Source of the DNA: Delphinus delphis
Lineage: Eukaryota; Chordata; Mammalia; Artiodactyla; Delphinidae
DNA length: 64,000 nucleotides
Direction of reading: 5' to 3'
NCBI RefSeq assembly: GCF_949987515.2
Contig: NC_082694.2
Span: 68,074,080 to 68,138,079, forward strand
This document shows, in pieces, positions 1-10,589 of this stretch. Below the pieces are notes generated by a model. That model worked only from the letters and a program-made list of their open reading frames with translations. It searched no databases and was not told where the DNA came from. The number at the start of each line of letters is the position of its first letter. Position 1 is the stretch's first letter. Made by a program: the position numbers and the translations under genes.

Positions 1-24
1 CCCTAAGCCCTGTGCTGCAGGTCA

Positions 25-165
25 TTTTATTACTCGCATTTCTTAAGTGGGAAAACTGAGGCTAAGAGAGGTTAAGCGCCTTACCCAACGTCACACAGCT
101 AATAGGTGGAAATTCAGGATTCCCACTCAAACTGGTCTCCCTCTGGAACCCAAGCTGTCAACCAT
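25..165 (-). repeat. MIR SINE fragment
   Basis: Contains the antisense MIR core: gggaaaactgaggctaagag, then gttaagcgccttacccaacg and tcacacagctaataggtgg. Old, diverged copy in intron 7 of PLB1. Confidence 0.85.
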
Positions 166-404
166 CTTGCTGAGCAGGAAGTTACTTAGCCCACCTGCTG
201 ACTTTCGGCAGGACCACATTGGGAACATGAGAAGTGGCCCTGGATTTTGCTGGCCTCCAGAGAATCACCAGGGGAAAGGCAGTCTTGGAGGGCCCAGGCC
301 ACACTGGTTGCCTAGTTCAGGGCATGATAACCCGGGGCCGTCAGCTGCCTGATTGCCTCTCAGCAAACACAGATGGCCCCCAACAGAGCCGGATGGATTC
401 TTAC

Positions 405-456
405 CTGGTTCTCTTTCATGTTCCTCACCAGCTCTTTTGCCTGAATCCACAAGTCT
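405..456 (-). CDS. PLB1: PLB1 exon 7 (partial gene; start of first GDSL repeat)
   Basis: 52 nt. The acceptor is a good pyrimidine tract ending tctgtgcag at 457, and the donor CAG|GTAAGA lies at 404. It enters in phase 2 (GA from exon 6 plus A gives Glu) and leaves in phase 0. It encodes (E)DLWIQAKELVRNMKENQ, against EDLWIQAQELVRNMKEN in human PLB1 as I recall it. In the other repeats of the protein the equivalent helix follows block II of the GDSL fold (AEDLPVQA-like). It is the last exon in the window. I see no candidate for the next exon in 1-404, where a MIR occupies part of the intron, so exon 8 should lie to the left. Confidence 0.93.
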
Positions 457-791
457 CTGCACAGAGGGAGGGAAGCAGAGAGAAAACTCAGTTAAATACC
501 ACTTTGTTGAGGGCCGGAAGCTTGCCCCTTGCCTCAGCCCACAGGCCAGTCTCTGAGTTGGAAGCTGCACTACACCACTCCTGGGCTCTGGAGGGCAGAC
601 ATTGACCTGATTTTTTAAGCTAGGCCCATTAAACAGACTAAAATCAGCGCAGGAGATAAGCTCCGGCTTTAACACAGATCTCTAGTTTTAAGCCTCTGAC
701 TCTTCCAGCCCGCCACCCCAAATCCTCCCATCTAGAAACCCAGGACTGACGGGAGTGCACAACCCTGCAAAGTGTCAGAAAAAGAGCTTAC
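457..791. other. PLB1 intron 6
   Basis: A short intron with good splice sites at both ends. I see no repeat or RNA gene in it. Confidence 0.8.
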
Positions 792-882
792 TCGGCACCA
801 TTATGGGGTACCACTCCCTTCCCAGGGCTGCAGATGGGCCTCAGGACAGATGGATTGAAGTGTCTGATGATATCTGAAAGGA
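792..882 (-). CDS. PLB1: PLB1 exon 6 (first repeat, VLSDIIR block)
   Basis: 91 nt, phase 1 in, phase 2 out. The acceptor I chose is ctctctctttag at 883, which restores VLSDIIRHFNPSVLRP, matching human VLSDIIRYFSPSV. A second AG lies 9 nt further in (after 874), preceded by tcctttcag; using it would drop Val-Leu-Ser and keep the frame. The donor is GCCGA|GTAAGC at 791. The exon ends with VVPHNGA(E), equivalent to human VIPHDGAE. The PHNGA stretch is the counterpart of the FLNQAVAG(G/A) block II of the active repeats, but it lacks their oxyanion-type glycine context. This fits the first repeat being catalytically degenerate, as it is in human. Confidence 0.94.
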
Positions 883-1067
883 CTAAAGAGAGAGCTGGTT
901 TGAGGCTGTGGTCTCGGCATGCGGAGGTCACCTGTAAAGAGTGACCCCCTTTGGGGTGAGGTACCAGGGTCATTGCCCCTGTTCCGAAGCATGACCTGCC
1001 TTGGGCTGTGAGGTCAACCTCGTAGCAGGGCCCTAGAAGTAAAGGGAGCTGAAAAAAGAGAGCATTG

Positions 1068-1200
1068 GTCAGGTGCTAGGCCAGGCCAAGCGCTAAGCAC
1101 TTAGGTGTGTGTGAAGGAATCCTGAGGCTGGGGGAAGCCAAGCTAGCTCCCCGAGGTCTCAGGGCTGCCTGAGGCGGCTGGGATCTGAGCCTGAGCTCTC
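1068..1200 (-). repeat. Possible MIR fragment
   Basis: Has ccaagcgctaagcacttagg and gatctgagcc-like ends of an antisense MIR with the middle poorly preserved. Weak match. Confidence 0.3.
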
Positions 1201-2029
1201 GGATACCAAAGCTCTTCACTGTCCTGTGCTACTGACTCGTTCGGGAAAGTGTACTGGGACAGGGACCCGGGCAGGCTGCCTTCCCGCCACCCTCCCTCCT
1301 CCTGAGAGCGACAGCAGGGTGGGAGATCTCCGGGGAACACGCAGAAAACTCGTCCCAGAGCTGACAGCCAGAGGACCGCTAAAAATAGTGCTGTCAGGAG
1401 CAGCTAGGCTGCGTCTTGCTCCCCAGAGAGGAGAGGGCAGAGTGGGGAGGGTGTCACGGCAGGGAGGTTGCACTGCCCCGCGCCAGTCTCCCTTGCTTTT
1501 TGCCCCCGTCCGCGAGTGCCTGGGGCTCTGTGGGACGGGAATCCAGGAGGCGGCTTTAGAGGGGCCGCCTTTGAAGGGAGCTGACACTGTGCAGGCAGCA
1601 GATGGGGACCCTCCCACCACCTGGGCCATCAGTACCCTCTCACCTGTCAATCAGATCCTGGAGGGCTGCATAGCAGGCCTCAGCCTCTCCTGCTGGATGG
1701 TGAGGGCTGAAGGCAGGACGGGTCCCTTATTTATCCCAAGCCTTGCAGGGAGCCTCGTAATTCCAGCCCTTGGTGAAATTCACTGGCTGAACTGACAGGA
1801 TACCGGCTACCTCACGCGTCCTCACGCTCTGCTCGGTGTCAGCTCAGTAGAGCATCTGCATTGCTGCCCGAGTCTCCTCACTCTAATTATGGAGTGAAAA
1901 GTGGTGTCCCTGCTCTCGACCTGTGAGCCCCAAGCATAGGTGACTCTATCCACCAGGCTAATTCAGCCGACGTTAAGGGACTCAGGGGTTCCAGGATGAC
2001 TTAATCTACTTGCAGGGACCTCCGATATT
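1201..2029. other. Intron 5 unique DNA, moderately GC-rich
   Basis: Mostly unique sequence. It holds an exon-like minus-strand segment (1706-1644, see findings) and overlapping random reading frames on both strands. Nothing else is recognisable. Confidence 0.6.
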
Positions 2030-2225
2030 AAGTGAAAAAAACCAGGTTAGAGATAGCATATTCCTAGGCACATTCATATATAAAAAGGTCAAAATGTTAA
2101 CAATGATTATGTCTAGATAGCAGGATTACAGTTGGTTTTCATTCTTCTCATTTCATTTCCCTGAATCCAACTGAGATATTTATTTTGTAAGGAAGGGAAT
2201 TACTACAAAATGAAATAAACTGAAA
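2030..2225 (+). repeat. Old L1 3' end fragment
   Basis: Resembles the 3' UTR of old L1M elements: aaaaaggtcaaaatgttaac, then gatagcaggattacagttgg followed by a T-rich stretch. Diverged. Confidence 0.55.
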
Positions 2226-2644
2226 ATTAGAGATGGGTCTTCTCCTTGGTGTGATGGGGGGATAGGGGGTGGAGGCAGTGAATGGTGGACAGGTTCCCAA
2301 ATGAAGTGCTGTAAGTCCAGTCCTGGGGTCCCGGGGGAGAAGGAGCCTCAGGACTCTGGTCCAGCCACCCCCTGACCCCTTTCCCATGTCTCCGAAGCTT
2401 AATCCAATGTCTCCTGGAGTCTCTTTGCTCAGGGACTCTCAGACACGTTTCTCATGCCCTCCTTTCAGGGAATGTGTCTTTTCATACCCTAGCTCCCTAT
2501 CTGTCCTCTCAGATTGCCTCCCCCTTTCCTCAGGCTCTGCCCCGAGGTGGCCAATAGGGTGCATCCTCTTCACTAACCGAAATGCTGCTGTGTCGGTAGG
2601 GACAGGGACAATCTGGATTCTGGCCATGAAAACACAGAACTCAC

Positions 2645-2688
2645 CAGTCACCACTCCCATGCACGCCTGCGGTCCCTCGCTTTCAGTC
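2645..2688 (-). CDS. PLB1: PLB1 exon 5 (44-nt micro-exon)
   Basis: 44 nt, phase 2 in, phase 1 out. The acceptor is cttgcttctgcttgcag at 2689 and the donor ACTG|GTGAGT at 2644. It encodes (W)TESEGPQACMGVVT(V), against human TERPQQVCMGVMTV. The final G joins TC of exon 6 to make Val, exactly as the human protein requires. The Cys-Met-Gly-Val core is the most recognisable part. It is too short to stand out as an open reading frame and was placed by phase, splice sites and homology together. Confidence 0.9.
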
Positions 2689-3268
2689 CTGCAAGCAGAA
2701 GCAAGCACGTAAGCCTCAGACCGCATTTGTCGCCTGCCAACCTTGCCCCCAACTGCTGTGGTCTCTTTCATAACCAGCGGCGGCTTAGCATTGCCCAGGT
2801 TCTGGTTTATCCTTCCTGGAGACAGAGACACACCTCAGATGGCAATGGACTCACCAAAAGGGGGTGAGCAGGTCTGGACCCTCCTTCCCACCCCCGTTAG
2901 TCTGGTCCAAAGTTGGAAGAGGATGCAGACCCCGTGTTGAACGAGGCTGACCCTGGTCCAACCCTGCTAGCTTCCTCCAAGGCAGAGCAAGGAGACTGGA
3001 GGAAGGAAGCAAGAATCCCACATTCGGCCTTTCCCACTTTTCCTCCCTTATTCCCCTTATTCGGGGGATTCCCAGGCATGGGGAGTGTTGGCCACAGAGG
3101 CAGGAGGCTGCATCTGGTCCCCACTCTGCCGCCTGATCCTAAGCGAGACTGGAGCAGGTGTCTCCTCCCTGGCCCTCGGGTTTCCCTGCCAATGAAGCCG
3201 GGAGATGAGAGCGGATCAGCTCTGAGGCTCCTCTCAACTCTGTTGCTCTGTGGTTCCAGGACAATTAC

Positions 3269-3309
3269 CATTCTTGCTTCTCCAGGTCATCCGTCCCTGA
3301 GTCTGGAGG
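3269..3309 (-). CDS. PLB1: PLB1 exon 4 (41-nt micro-exon)
   Basis: 41 nt, phase 0 in, phase 2 out. The acceptor is cttgcatcttttccag at 3310 and the donor AATG|GTAATT at 3268. It encodes PPDSGTDDLEKQE(W), against human PPDPGTGDLEKQDW. TG at its end plus G of exon 5 gives Trp. The segment replaces the TAGNGAGS-type loop that follows GDSL in the active repeats, so the substrate-side loop of this repeat is acidic and divergent. The donor (GTAATT) is the weakest of the set but still plausible. Confidence 0.92.
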
Positions 3310-3639
3310 CTGGAAAAGATGCAAGGTGTGAGCAGTCCAGCCAGGGATGGCTGCAGATCCTGTCCTGGGGAGGACACCCCCTCCCACCAACAAAAGGGAA
3401 CCCGTGGATCCAGAAAAAGGCCAAACCCACCCATGTTCGTTTTTCAGGGAGGGAAGAAAGAAGGTTAGGTTTTCTCCAAAGCTTGTTGGTTCAAACTCAG
3501 AGCAATAAAAGGTATAAACATTTTCTTCAGAATAGAAAACTGGGTGAGAGAGCCTAGACTTAAATGCATCACTGTAGAATATTAACATCCCACATAGAAA
3601 CAAAATAGATTGTTTTATCGTGATCTTCCACAATCTAAA

Positions 3640-3870
3640 ATGTATTTGTGTATTGTTTGTCTCCCTTGCCTAGAACGTAAGCGCCATGAGGGCAGGAATT
3701 TGTGTCTGTTTTGTCCTTGATTATATTCCTTGGACCTAGAACAGTGCCTGACACATCGTAAGTACTCAATATATACTTGCCCGATACTAATTTTAGATGC
3801 TTGGGATTGTGCCCAGTACATAGAAAGTGCCCAGGACATATTGGCTGTTGTCAGTAGTATTATTTTCACA
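3640..3870 (+). repeat. L2 LINE 3' end
   Basis: Matches the L2 3' end: agaacgtaagcgccatgagg, gcaggaatttgtgtctgttt, tagaacagtgcctgacacat, cgtaagtactcaatat. Lies in intron 3 of PLB1, antisense to the gene. Confidence 0.85.
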
Positions 3871-4580
3871 GGTTCTGACACCAATTTTCTCTCTCAGAAC
3901 TCCTAGAAGACAGTGTCTGTGGTGCTGACAGGTGATGCTGTACCCACACTACCTACACCCAGCCTGCTGTTGCTTCCCCTCAAAGGACCTGCCTATCCTT
4001 AACAACCCAGCTCCAACGACAGCCATTCAGTCTGTAGAACTGGGCCACACTTCTGGGGTCATCTTGGGAGGGCAGGCTGACCATGACCTTCCTCTACCTG
4101 GGATGGAGTCCTCTCTACTTCTCAATAAGAGGGAGCTTGAAAGGAAAATTTCCAGGGAAAGGTAACACATTAAACAGAAAATCACACACAGATGCAAGTC
4201 AGGGAGCATAAGGATGCCAGACAGGAGAAGTCCTGAGGGAGGCTAGCCTCCAGGGCCGAGGCAAGGGGGATAGCCTGTGCCCAACCGAACGGGACCTGAT
4301 TGACAGCAGAGGTTTCCCTCAGGAAAGCTGGATGGGGGTGGTGAGGGGAAGGAAAGGAGAGAACAGGAGGAACAAGGTGGAGAGAGTGGGGGAGAGCTCA
4401 GGGGGAGTCACAGAGGGAAGGCTGGGACAAACCCCGCAAACTCCCATGCCACCATTTTGCCCGCTGCCGCCATTTTCTCCCCACACTCTTCATTGGCTGC
4501 CTGTACTGGAGACACACAAGTCAGTGAGACACAAGCCCTGGCTTCATGGAATTTGATAGAGTGGATTATAACCTCTCTGA
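3871..4580. other. Intron 3 unique DNA
   Basis: Unique-looking sequence with a purine-rich patch near 4335-4400. No gene or clear repeat seen. Confidence 0.5.
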
Positions 4581-4658
4581 CGTGGAAAATGTCTGTGACT
4601 CTTAGTTAAGGGGGAAAAAAAGTCACAGCTAGTATATTGCAGTATAACCCTATTTAGG

Positions 4659-4660
<2 letters not shown>

Positions 4661-4724
<64 letters not shown>
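4661..4724. repeat. Compound microsatellite (AC)n(TC)n
   Basis: About 19 AC units run straight into about 13 TC units, and an interrupted TG run follows at 4746-4760. The flanks (tatattgcagtataacccta before, ctgaacatgtatcac at 4840 after) look like an old L1 3' end that the repeat grew in. Confidence 0.9.
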
Positions 4725-4728
<4 letters not shown>

Positions 4729-4899
4729 TATATGTTGGAGAGTATGTGTGTGTGTGTGTTGAGGCAAGAGAATAGGAGATGTGAATGAGATCTTCCATCT
4801 TTTATACTATCTACATGTGCTTTGATTTTCTTCTTATACTGAACATGTATCACAAGTGTTAGTTTGAAAATAATTTTGATGAATCTGATCTTTAACGTT

Positions 4900-6580
4900 C
4901 TGTGAGGAAAAGGAAGTCCACAGCAATGAGACAAACAAGTGCTAGTCATGGATACAAGTAAGCGATCGGCCTTGGCGACACAAAGCCTCAGGAACTCGAA
5001 GCAAAAGCATGGGCCTTACAGACTTCCGTCTTTTTCATTTCACTGTCTTCCATTATTTTTCCCTGGTCTGATGTCTTTTATAAACCAGGCTAAGCTCATG
5101 ACAGCTGACTCTCAGGGCAGACAGAGGAAGGTAGCCTCCTAAGAACGGTGCATTCAGGGCTCACCCTGAAGGTTGAGGTGCCCGTCAGTGTGATGATAAT
5201 GATTCTGGGGCCAGGAGACCGTCATGGACTGAAACCGTCTCCCAGCGCCCTGGGCCTCGGGCTCCCAGGAGGAGAAAGGGTGAGCTGAGTGACAGCAGGA
5301 GATGTGGGGATGAATAATTCATGAGCGAAAGAACTCTCTCCGAGCTGGGACCAGACAGTGGAAACTGTTGATTGGTTTAACTTTAGAAACCTGACTTGGG
5401 GTGGAGATTTCCCTGCAGTGAATTTTCCTGCCCAAGGAAGGAGAATTTGAGTCCTCCAGCTGGTGTCACACATTCCTGGCTCTGTGACGTAGCGATCAGC
5501 ACGCAGGGACACACGCAGGGACACACAGGCTCGGCGGAGTCAGTGTGCTCTGCGTGACATGCAACCTCTTTTCTCATTATTCCAATCCCCCCCTTCACAT
5601 CCCTCCTACTGGGAAACCTCCACCTTCACCCTCATACACACACACACGCATACGCACAGTCACATGTGCAGTTTTAACACCACCATCACAGGTAGAACAG
5701 AACAAGGGCGGGAGCCCTGGCTGCAGATTTCACTGGGCCCTGGTCAGTTTTCTAATGTGAAGTCCCATCCTTTACACACGGCTGGCGCTGTGCGTGGGGT
5801 AGCAGGACGGGGCTTGCAGCGAGGAGGCCGGCTGGGCCCAGGGGCAGGGGCTGAAGCTGCAGCGGGTACAGAGTGCAGCAGGGACACGGAAGGACATGGG
5901 GAAGGACATGTGGTAGGTAGTGGCAGGAGGAAGGCACAGGAGGGGAGAGGCAGGGGCATCCTGGTTCTGGTGCAGGAGGTACAGCTGGGCCCCAGGGCAG
6001 AGCTGAGAACACCTGATTAGTTGTCTGTTCAGCTGGGAGCTGCTAGGACTTGGGGGGCAGCAGTGCTGAGACCAGAGCAGGTGGGACTGTGGGAAGCCAG
6101 GACTGACTGGGGAATCACACTGGAAATTCCGCTCTGCTCTCCAACCCTCTTCTCTTTCTGCTCACCTCCTCTCTCCTCTCTCTTTCCATCCCTCCCTTCT
6201 TATTGCTTTCTTTCTCTGTTACCTGACCATATAGAACAACACCACTTACAACCTATTAGCAAAGAAGAGTGTATTTTTAAACATTTACCATGCAGGTAAG
6301 GACATTTTTGTTCTTCACCTCATAAAGAGAAAGTTTAAGAGCTTACTTTTAAAATTCTGTGTGACCTTTGACTTAATTTATCATTAGGTTTGATTTTTTA
6401 ATGAAACTCCAAAAGTTTCTTCATCCTAATGTAAAGGGAGGCATTCATTTCATTTAAGACAACAACAACATCAACTCAGAACCCTAGAGTTTAGGATGTT
6501 TTCCAACTCAGAGAATGCCCTTCTCTCCCCAAACGAAGCGTTCTGCCTGGTTACTAGGAGCTCATTCAGAAGGTCACCAG
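4900..6580. other. Intron 3 unique DNA with a polypyrimidine tract
   Basis: Largely unique. It contains a short CA-rich run (5638-5656) and a long pyrimidine-rich stretch at 6125-6235. No exon is supported by homology or phase; exon 3 begins just beyond. Confidence 0.5.
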
Positions 6581-6625
6581 TCCCAAACCCTATACCTCCC
6601 ACCTCCATCTCCTTGACAAACTCAC

Positions 6626-6684
6626 AGTTTCCACATTGCCAATGGCTGCCACAAGTTTAATATCAGAAGGGCTCAGAGAGTGGA
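6626..6684 (-). CDS. PLB1: PLB1 exon 3 (block I of first GDSL repeat, degenerate)
   Basis: 59 nt, phase 1 in, phase 0 out. The acceptor is ttcttgtctttgcag at 6685 and the donor AAACT|GTGAGT at 6625; the last exon base is T rather than the usual G. It encodes (V)HSLSPSDIKLVAAIGNVET. This is the block that in repeats 2 to 4 reads VHxLxPADIxVVAALGDSLT. Here the nucleophile motif GDSL is replaced by GNVE, so the catalytic Ser is absent. Human repeat 1 also lacks it (GNLE, from memory), so this is an inherited state and not a new lesion. The exon start at the conserved Val-His is the same boundary seen in the other repeats of the family. Confidence 0.95.
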
Positions 6685-7855
6685 CTGCAAAGACAAGAAC
6701 GCATGTAAGAAGGTCAGATCTATATTCCCCATGATGTGGGCCAAGGGCGCCAAATGGGAGAAGCAGACCCATGTCCCCCACCCCAAGGACAGCTGCTGAG
6801 GCTCCGCCTGTTGGCCATGGGAGTGGGAAGCTGAAGATCAGGCAGTTGCTGGGAGCCCTGGAAACCTGCTCCAGAGAGGCTCACTCCTCTCTGGAGGCCA
6901 CACTGCTAACTGGACTCAGTATCTCCAAATAGGTGTCCCATGGAAGGTCACTCACAGCCCTCATTCCCCTCTCACCTGGCCCTCTTTCTGCCTCTTACTT
7001 CCCTCTATCCCTTGGCTCTGCACTTCTGGGCTACCATTAATGAGTGAGAGAGCAACAAATTAAAATGAAAACCATCTGGGTTCAAAAGGGTTCATGTTAG
7101 CTTGAAGGACGCAAAGCCTGTGAACACACAGGCTTTGCATCGGATGCAAGCTGTGTGCAAATGGTACCAAGAAGCCTCCGTGACCTACCTGGGCCCCTAG
7201 CATCCTTAGAATTAAGTTTCTTTAGAAACCACTGATATATTCCTCGGTCATGTTATGGGGGCATTCAAGGTAAGCCTCCCAAAGAAGCCACTTCCTAAGA
7301 AGTACATCAATTTCTTTTTCTACCCACATTCCTTACATGACAGAATAGTGAGAATAGCATGCTTAACTGGAAACCCTGGTAAGTCAGTACAATGCAAACA
7401 TAAACAAATCCATTAAACACAGTTTATAATGCAGCCACGTGATAGGATAAGGCTGGAGAAGAGGACCAGCTCAAGAGCAACGTTCAGAGCATCCAGGTAT
7501 TAGATAAATGTAGCCCATTACAGGACTAATATGTCTAGAGCTGCCACTGTGGCTACATTACAGGATTGGGGAAGGCACGTGAGTGACCAAGCTCCAAGCC
7601 ACAGCTCCTGTGACTCGGTTCTACCCACCTGGAGGTGAGCTCCCAGAGGGTGCCCTCACCCAGGCAAACCACTGTGGGGTCATGCCGGTTTTATCTCTGC
7701 GTGGTGTGTTGGGCTGTGTCCCTCCACAGGAATGACTGAGGGGGCCAAAAGAGGAAGGACTAAGGATGGGAAAGAGAGAGGGCTTGAGCAGCCAAAAAGT
7801 GCAAGAGGAGTAGTGCTGGAGCCTCTGCTGGCCTTCCTGGCTCAGCGGCACATAC
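6685..7855. other. PLB1 intron 2
   Basis: Mostly unique. It holds a perfect 12-bp inverted repeat with a 4-base loop at 7111-7138. No gene or recognised transposon otherwise. Confidence 0.6.
7111..7138. repeat. Perfect inverted repeat (12-bp arms, 4-nt loop)
   Basis: Arms gcaaagcctgtg and cacaggctttgc around aaca. It is inside PLB1 intron 2, so the pre-mRNA could form a stable short hairpin. Confidence 0.95.
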
Positions 7856-7981
7856 CTGAGTTAGAAGGCGCATCAGATCCTGACTTCTTTGAGGTGCATG
7901 AGAATGGAAAACCCTTCAGGCTCTGCCACTGAAACCGAACATCGGAAACATCAGCTGCCTTGTATGGCAATGTTACAGGTC
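7856..7981 (-). CDS. PLB1: PLB1 exon 2 (linker after the signal peptide)
   Basis: 126 nt, phase 1 in and out. The acceptor is ctacaccaagttttcag at 7982 and the donor ACTCAG|GTATGT at 7855. The first two bases join G of exon 1 to make Gly. It encodes 41 full residues, beginning GPVTLPYKAADV, then WQSLKGFPFSC and ending SGSDAPSNS before Val of exon 3. Human PLB1 as I recall it has WPETLKNSPFPC ... MPSKS at the same place, so the end is well supported, while the first 17 residues are poorly conserved. A shorter exon starting at a second cag after 7929 (ttcggtttcag) would enter in phase 0 and break the phase with exon 1, so I prefer the longer form. Confidence 0.86.
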
Positions 7982-8189
7982 CTGAAAACTTGGTGTAGAA
8001 ATGACCAGGTACTTGTTGTACTAGGCTCAAAATCCAGAAGCAACAATTTTCCACAGTCATGGTCTTCTAACCCCTTACCCAGCTCACCTAGTAAAACGGG
8101 ACACGTGCCTATTGACAGTGATTTTAGCAGATGGCAGTTAAGGATACCCCAGAACAGTGGGGTGGAGAGGGAGGGAGGATAAAGAATAA

Positions 8190-8345
8190 GAACAATTCTT
8201 GGAATAGCGAGAAAGTTCTGGGGATGGATAGTGGTGACAGGTGCCCAACAGTGTGAATATACTTAATGCCACTGAACTGTATACTCAAAAATGGTACATT
8301 TGATGTATATTTTACAATAAAAAAGAAATCATTAAGAAGAGACCC
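8190..8345 (+). repeat. L1 3' end fragment
   Basis: Matches the L1M/L1MA 3' UTR: ggatggatagtggtgacagg, acttaatgccactgaactgt, atactcaaaaatggtacatt, ending in attttacaataaaaaag. In intron 1 of PLB1. Confidence 0.85.
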
Positions 8346-9770
8346 AGTATATCTAGACTGAAAAATGTTTAAATCTGTTCTATCCTATGATGTTCTTTTA
8401 TTATCTGTTTCTTTCTTTAAATTTGATTATCTACACAAAAGTAGGTATATGAGGAATTATGCTATTTGCTGCTGGTAACTGGATAAAGTGGAAACTGGGA
8501 GACTCTCACATTCCCACTGGAACGGAATGTGTCCTAAGCCCAGAGGGGCTGCTGAGAGCACAGGAGGGACTGGGTGACCAGTGCTGGGGTCCTCAAGACC
8601 ACTTGGCCTCCTCAGATGCCTGTGAAATTTCAGAGCAGCCTCTGCTTCTGTGAATCACATGGAGGGCTTTGGGAAGGGAGATTATGTGTTTTCTCCCCAG
8701 AATTGAGAGTGGAAGGGGAAATACTCCAATGGGGGAAAAATGTGCAGTAAATGAGTTGCTTGACCACATCTCTCTGTCACAAGGAGACACAAGTTAATTT
8801 CTCGTGAATTACCAATTTCGGTTAAGAGATAAAGCATTTACTCTCAACTCTTATCTTGTAGATGTTCTGGCAAGATCTCACCCAGATGCCTTCAGATAAC
8901 TCACAGCATCTGCTTCAAGGTTCACAGAGATAACCAGCCCATCTATAATCTTTCCAGACACTTCTGGGAACCACCTGCTCACTCTGCAGGGATGATGAGC
9001 CCCAAATTCCAGGGGATACAGTTATGCTCTGCCAGGCAGCCCGGCTGTCCCTGGAGAAGCCGCTCATCTAGCCCATTCCCTCAAGGCCTCAGGGAGGGAA
9101 CCTGCCAACTTGCATCAAGACTTAGATTCACCCTCTAGAAGGGAACTCACTCCCCCTCACGTGAGGACAAAGCCCTGACCTCTGGCCATAGCTGCTCTTC
9201 CAGTGTGTTCTCTCCAGGGGAGGTACGGGCCTGGGTAGTTCCTAAAGGAAAGCAAAAACAGTTCAGGTTATTTAGCTGGAAATTAACTCCCGCCCAGATT
9301 TGCAGCTTTCGTGCCCTTCCTCCCTGCCCAACCTATGTGCCCTGCTCAGTCACGTCCCTTGTGTTAGGAAAGTCCAGGTTCCATTCCTCCACTATCACCT
9401 CCATTGTTTGGGACACTGTGCTTCCATTAATGCAGCCTATTAATCAGAATCCCCAGGATGAAAAGCAAAAGTGCTACCTGGGAGGGGTCAGCAATAACCC
9501 TATATCATTCATGGGCACATTACCACAGATGCCTTTATTGGTTCCTTAGCGAAGGGCAGAACTCTCCAGGAGAGTAATGTTGGACAAATAGCTGCTGCTG
9601 TTTGGGGATCCAGGACAAATGAGGGAAGGCAGAGGACATCTGGGAACAGTCTGAAGGTGATGTGAGCTTAGCCATAACTATACACAGTAGCTGGACAGCG
9701 GATGTCTCCAGTGGGCTTACTGACGGTGAGGCAAAGAGGAAGAAAAGGCAGGTGGAGAGCTGCGAAGACA
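8346..9770. other. Intron 1 unique DNA
   Basis: No repeat recognised and no exon supported by homology. Short reading frames on both strands look random. Confidence 0.5.
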
Positions 9771-10585
9771 CTGTCCTTGTCCCAGCTTACTTTGCGCCAG
9801 TCTTTTAAAACTTTTTTTTTACTTTTTAAAAATATAATATATGTACAATGAGAGACTCATTTTGTAAGCTCATGAATTTTCCTATCAAACCTACCATCAA
9901 ACTTTTAGCTACGGAAATGACAGTGTTGTGTACAATAACAGCACTCATTTTTCAATAAAGGAACCAAGACAATCACCCACGGTGCCACTACCCCTCTAGC
10001 CCAAGAGTGGTTTCATATGCTCACACCCTCCTGTCCACCATCAGTCTCCTGATCAGTCCCACTTTGTATTCAGTTGTAATCAATGTGGATGCAACGTTGT
10101 ATCCTACAAGCTCCCTTTAATGTATCATGAGCGTTTTGTTCACACTGTTACATCATCTTGATGCTTACTTCAACACCTTCAAGAAACATTTATGATACTG
10201 ATATGTAATCAGAGGTCTGGCTCCCTTGCTCCCTCTGGCTTCTCCCCACCCAGTTCTCTGCCCAGAGTGCACACTCCTTGTAAGGGCATATCATGCAAGA
10301 ACCCCCAGACAGCATCAGACAAGGCTGAAGGGAGGCCTGGCTTGGGGGAAAGCGCTTGATTTCTTTACCCCACCCTTCTTTTGCAGCTTTACTTTCTGAC
10401 CCTGAAAAGAATTTATCTGGAGTTTCATGAGGAACAAGAGTATATTTCCATTTCACGCCCACGGTGAGATCAGGCACTGATTTCCACTTCGGAGCTCGTA
10501 ACAGGAATGTTGGTTGGATCCTGACCCCAGATCTCAGTGACCCTTTTGAAATGCCCGGAAGAAATGCTTCTGTGCAGAAAGAACT
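9771..10585. other. Intron 1, AT-rich then mixed unique DNA
   Basis: 9790-10190 is AT-rich and may be a very old LINE remnant, but I cannot name it. 10190-10585 looks unique. Confidence 0.35.
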
Positions 10586-10589
10586 GCAT

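Noticed and set aside
1226..1795. 189-codon open frame on the plus strand
   Set aside because: Antisense to PLB1 intron 5, with an overlapping frame of similar length on the minus strand and no domain.
7856..7929. Shorter alternative for PLB1 exon 2, starting after ttcggtttcag
   Set aside because: It would enter in phase 0, which does not follow exon 1 (phase 1). The longer exon fits both phase and the human linker length.
10370..10410. Minus-strand splice-like pair (attcttttcag ... GGG|GTAAAG)
   Set aside because: The enclosed peptide has no match in PLB1, and exons 1 and 2 already join in phase.
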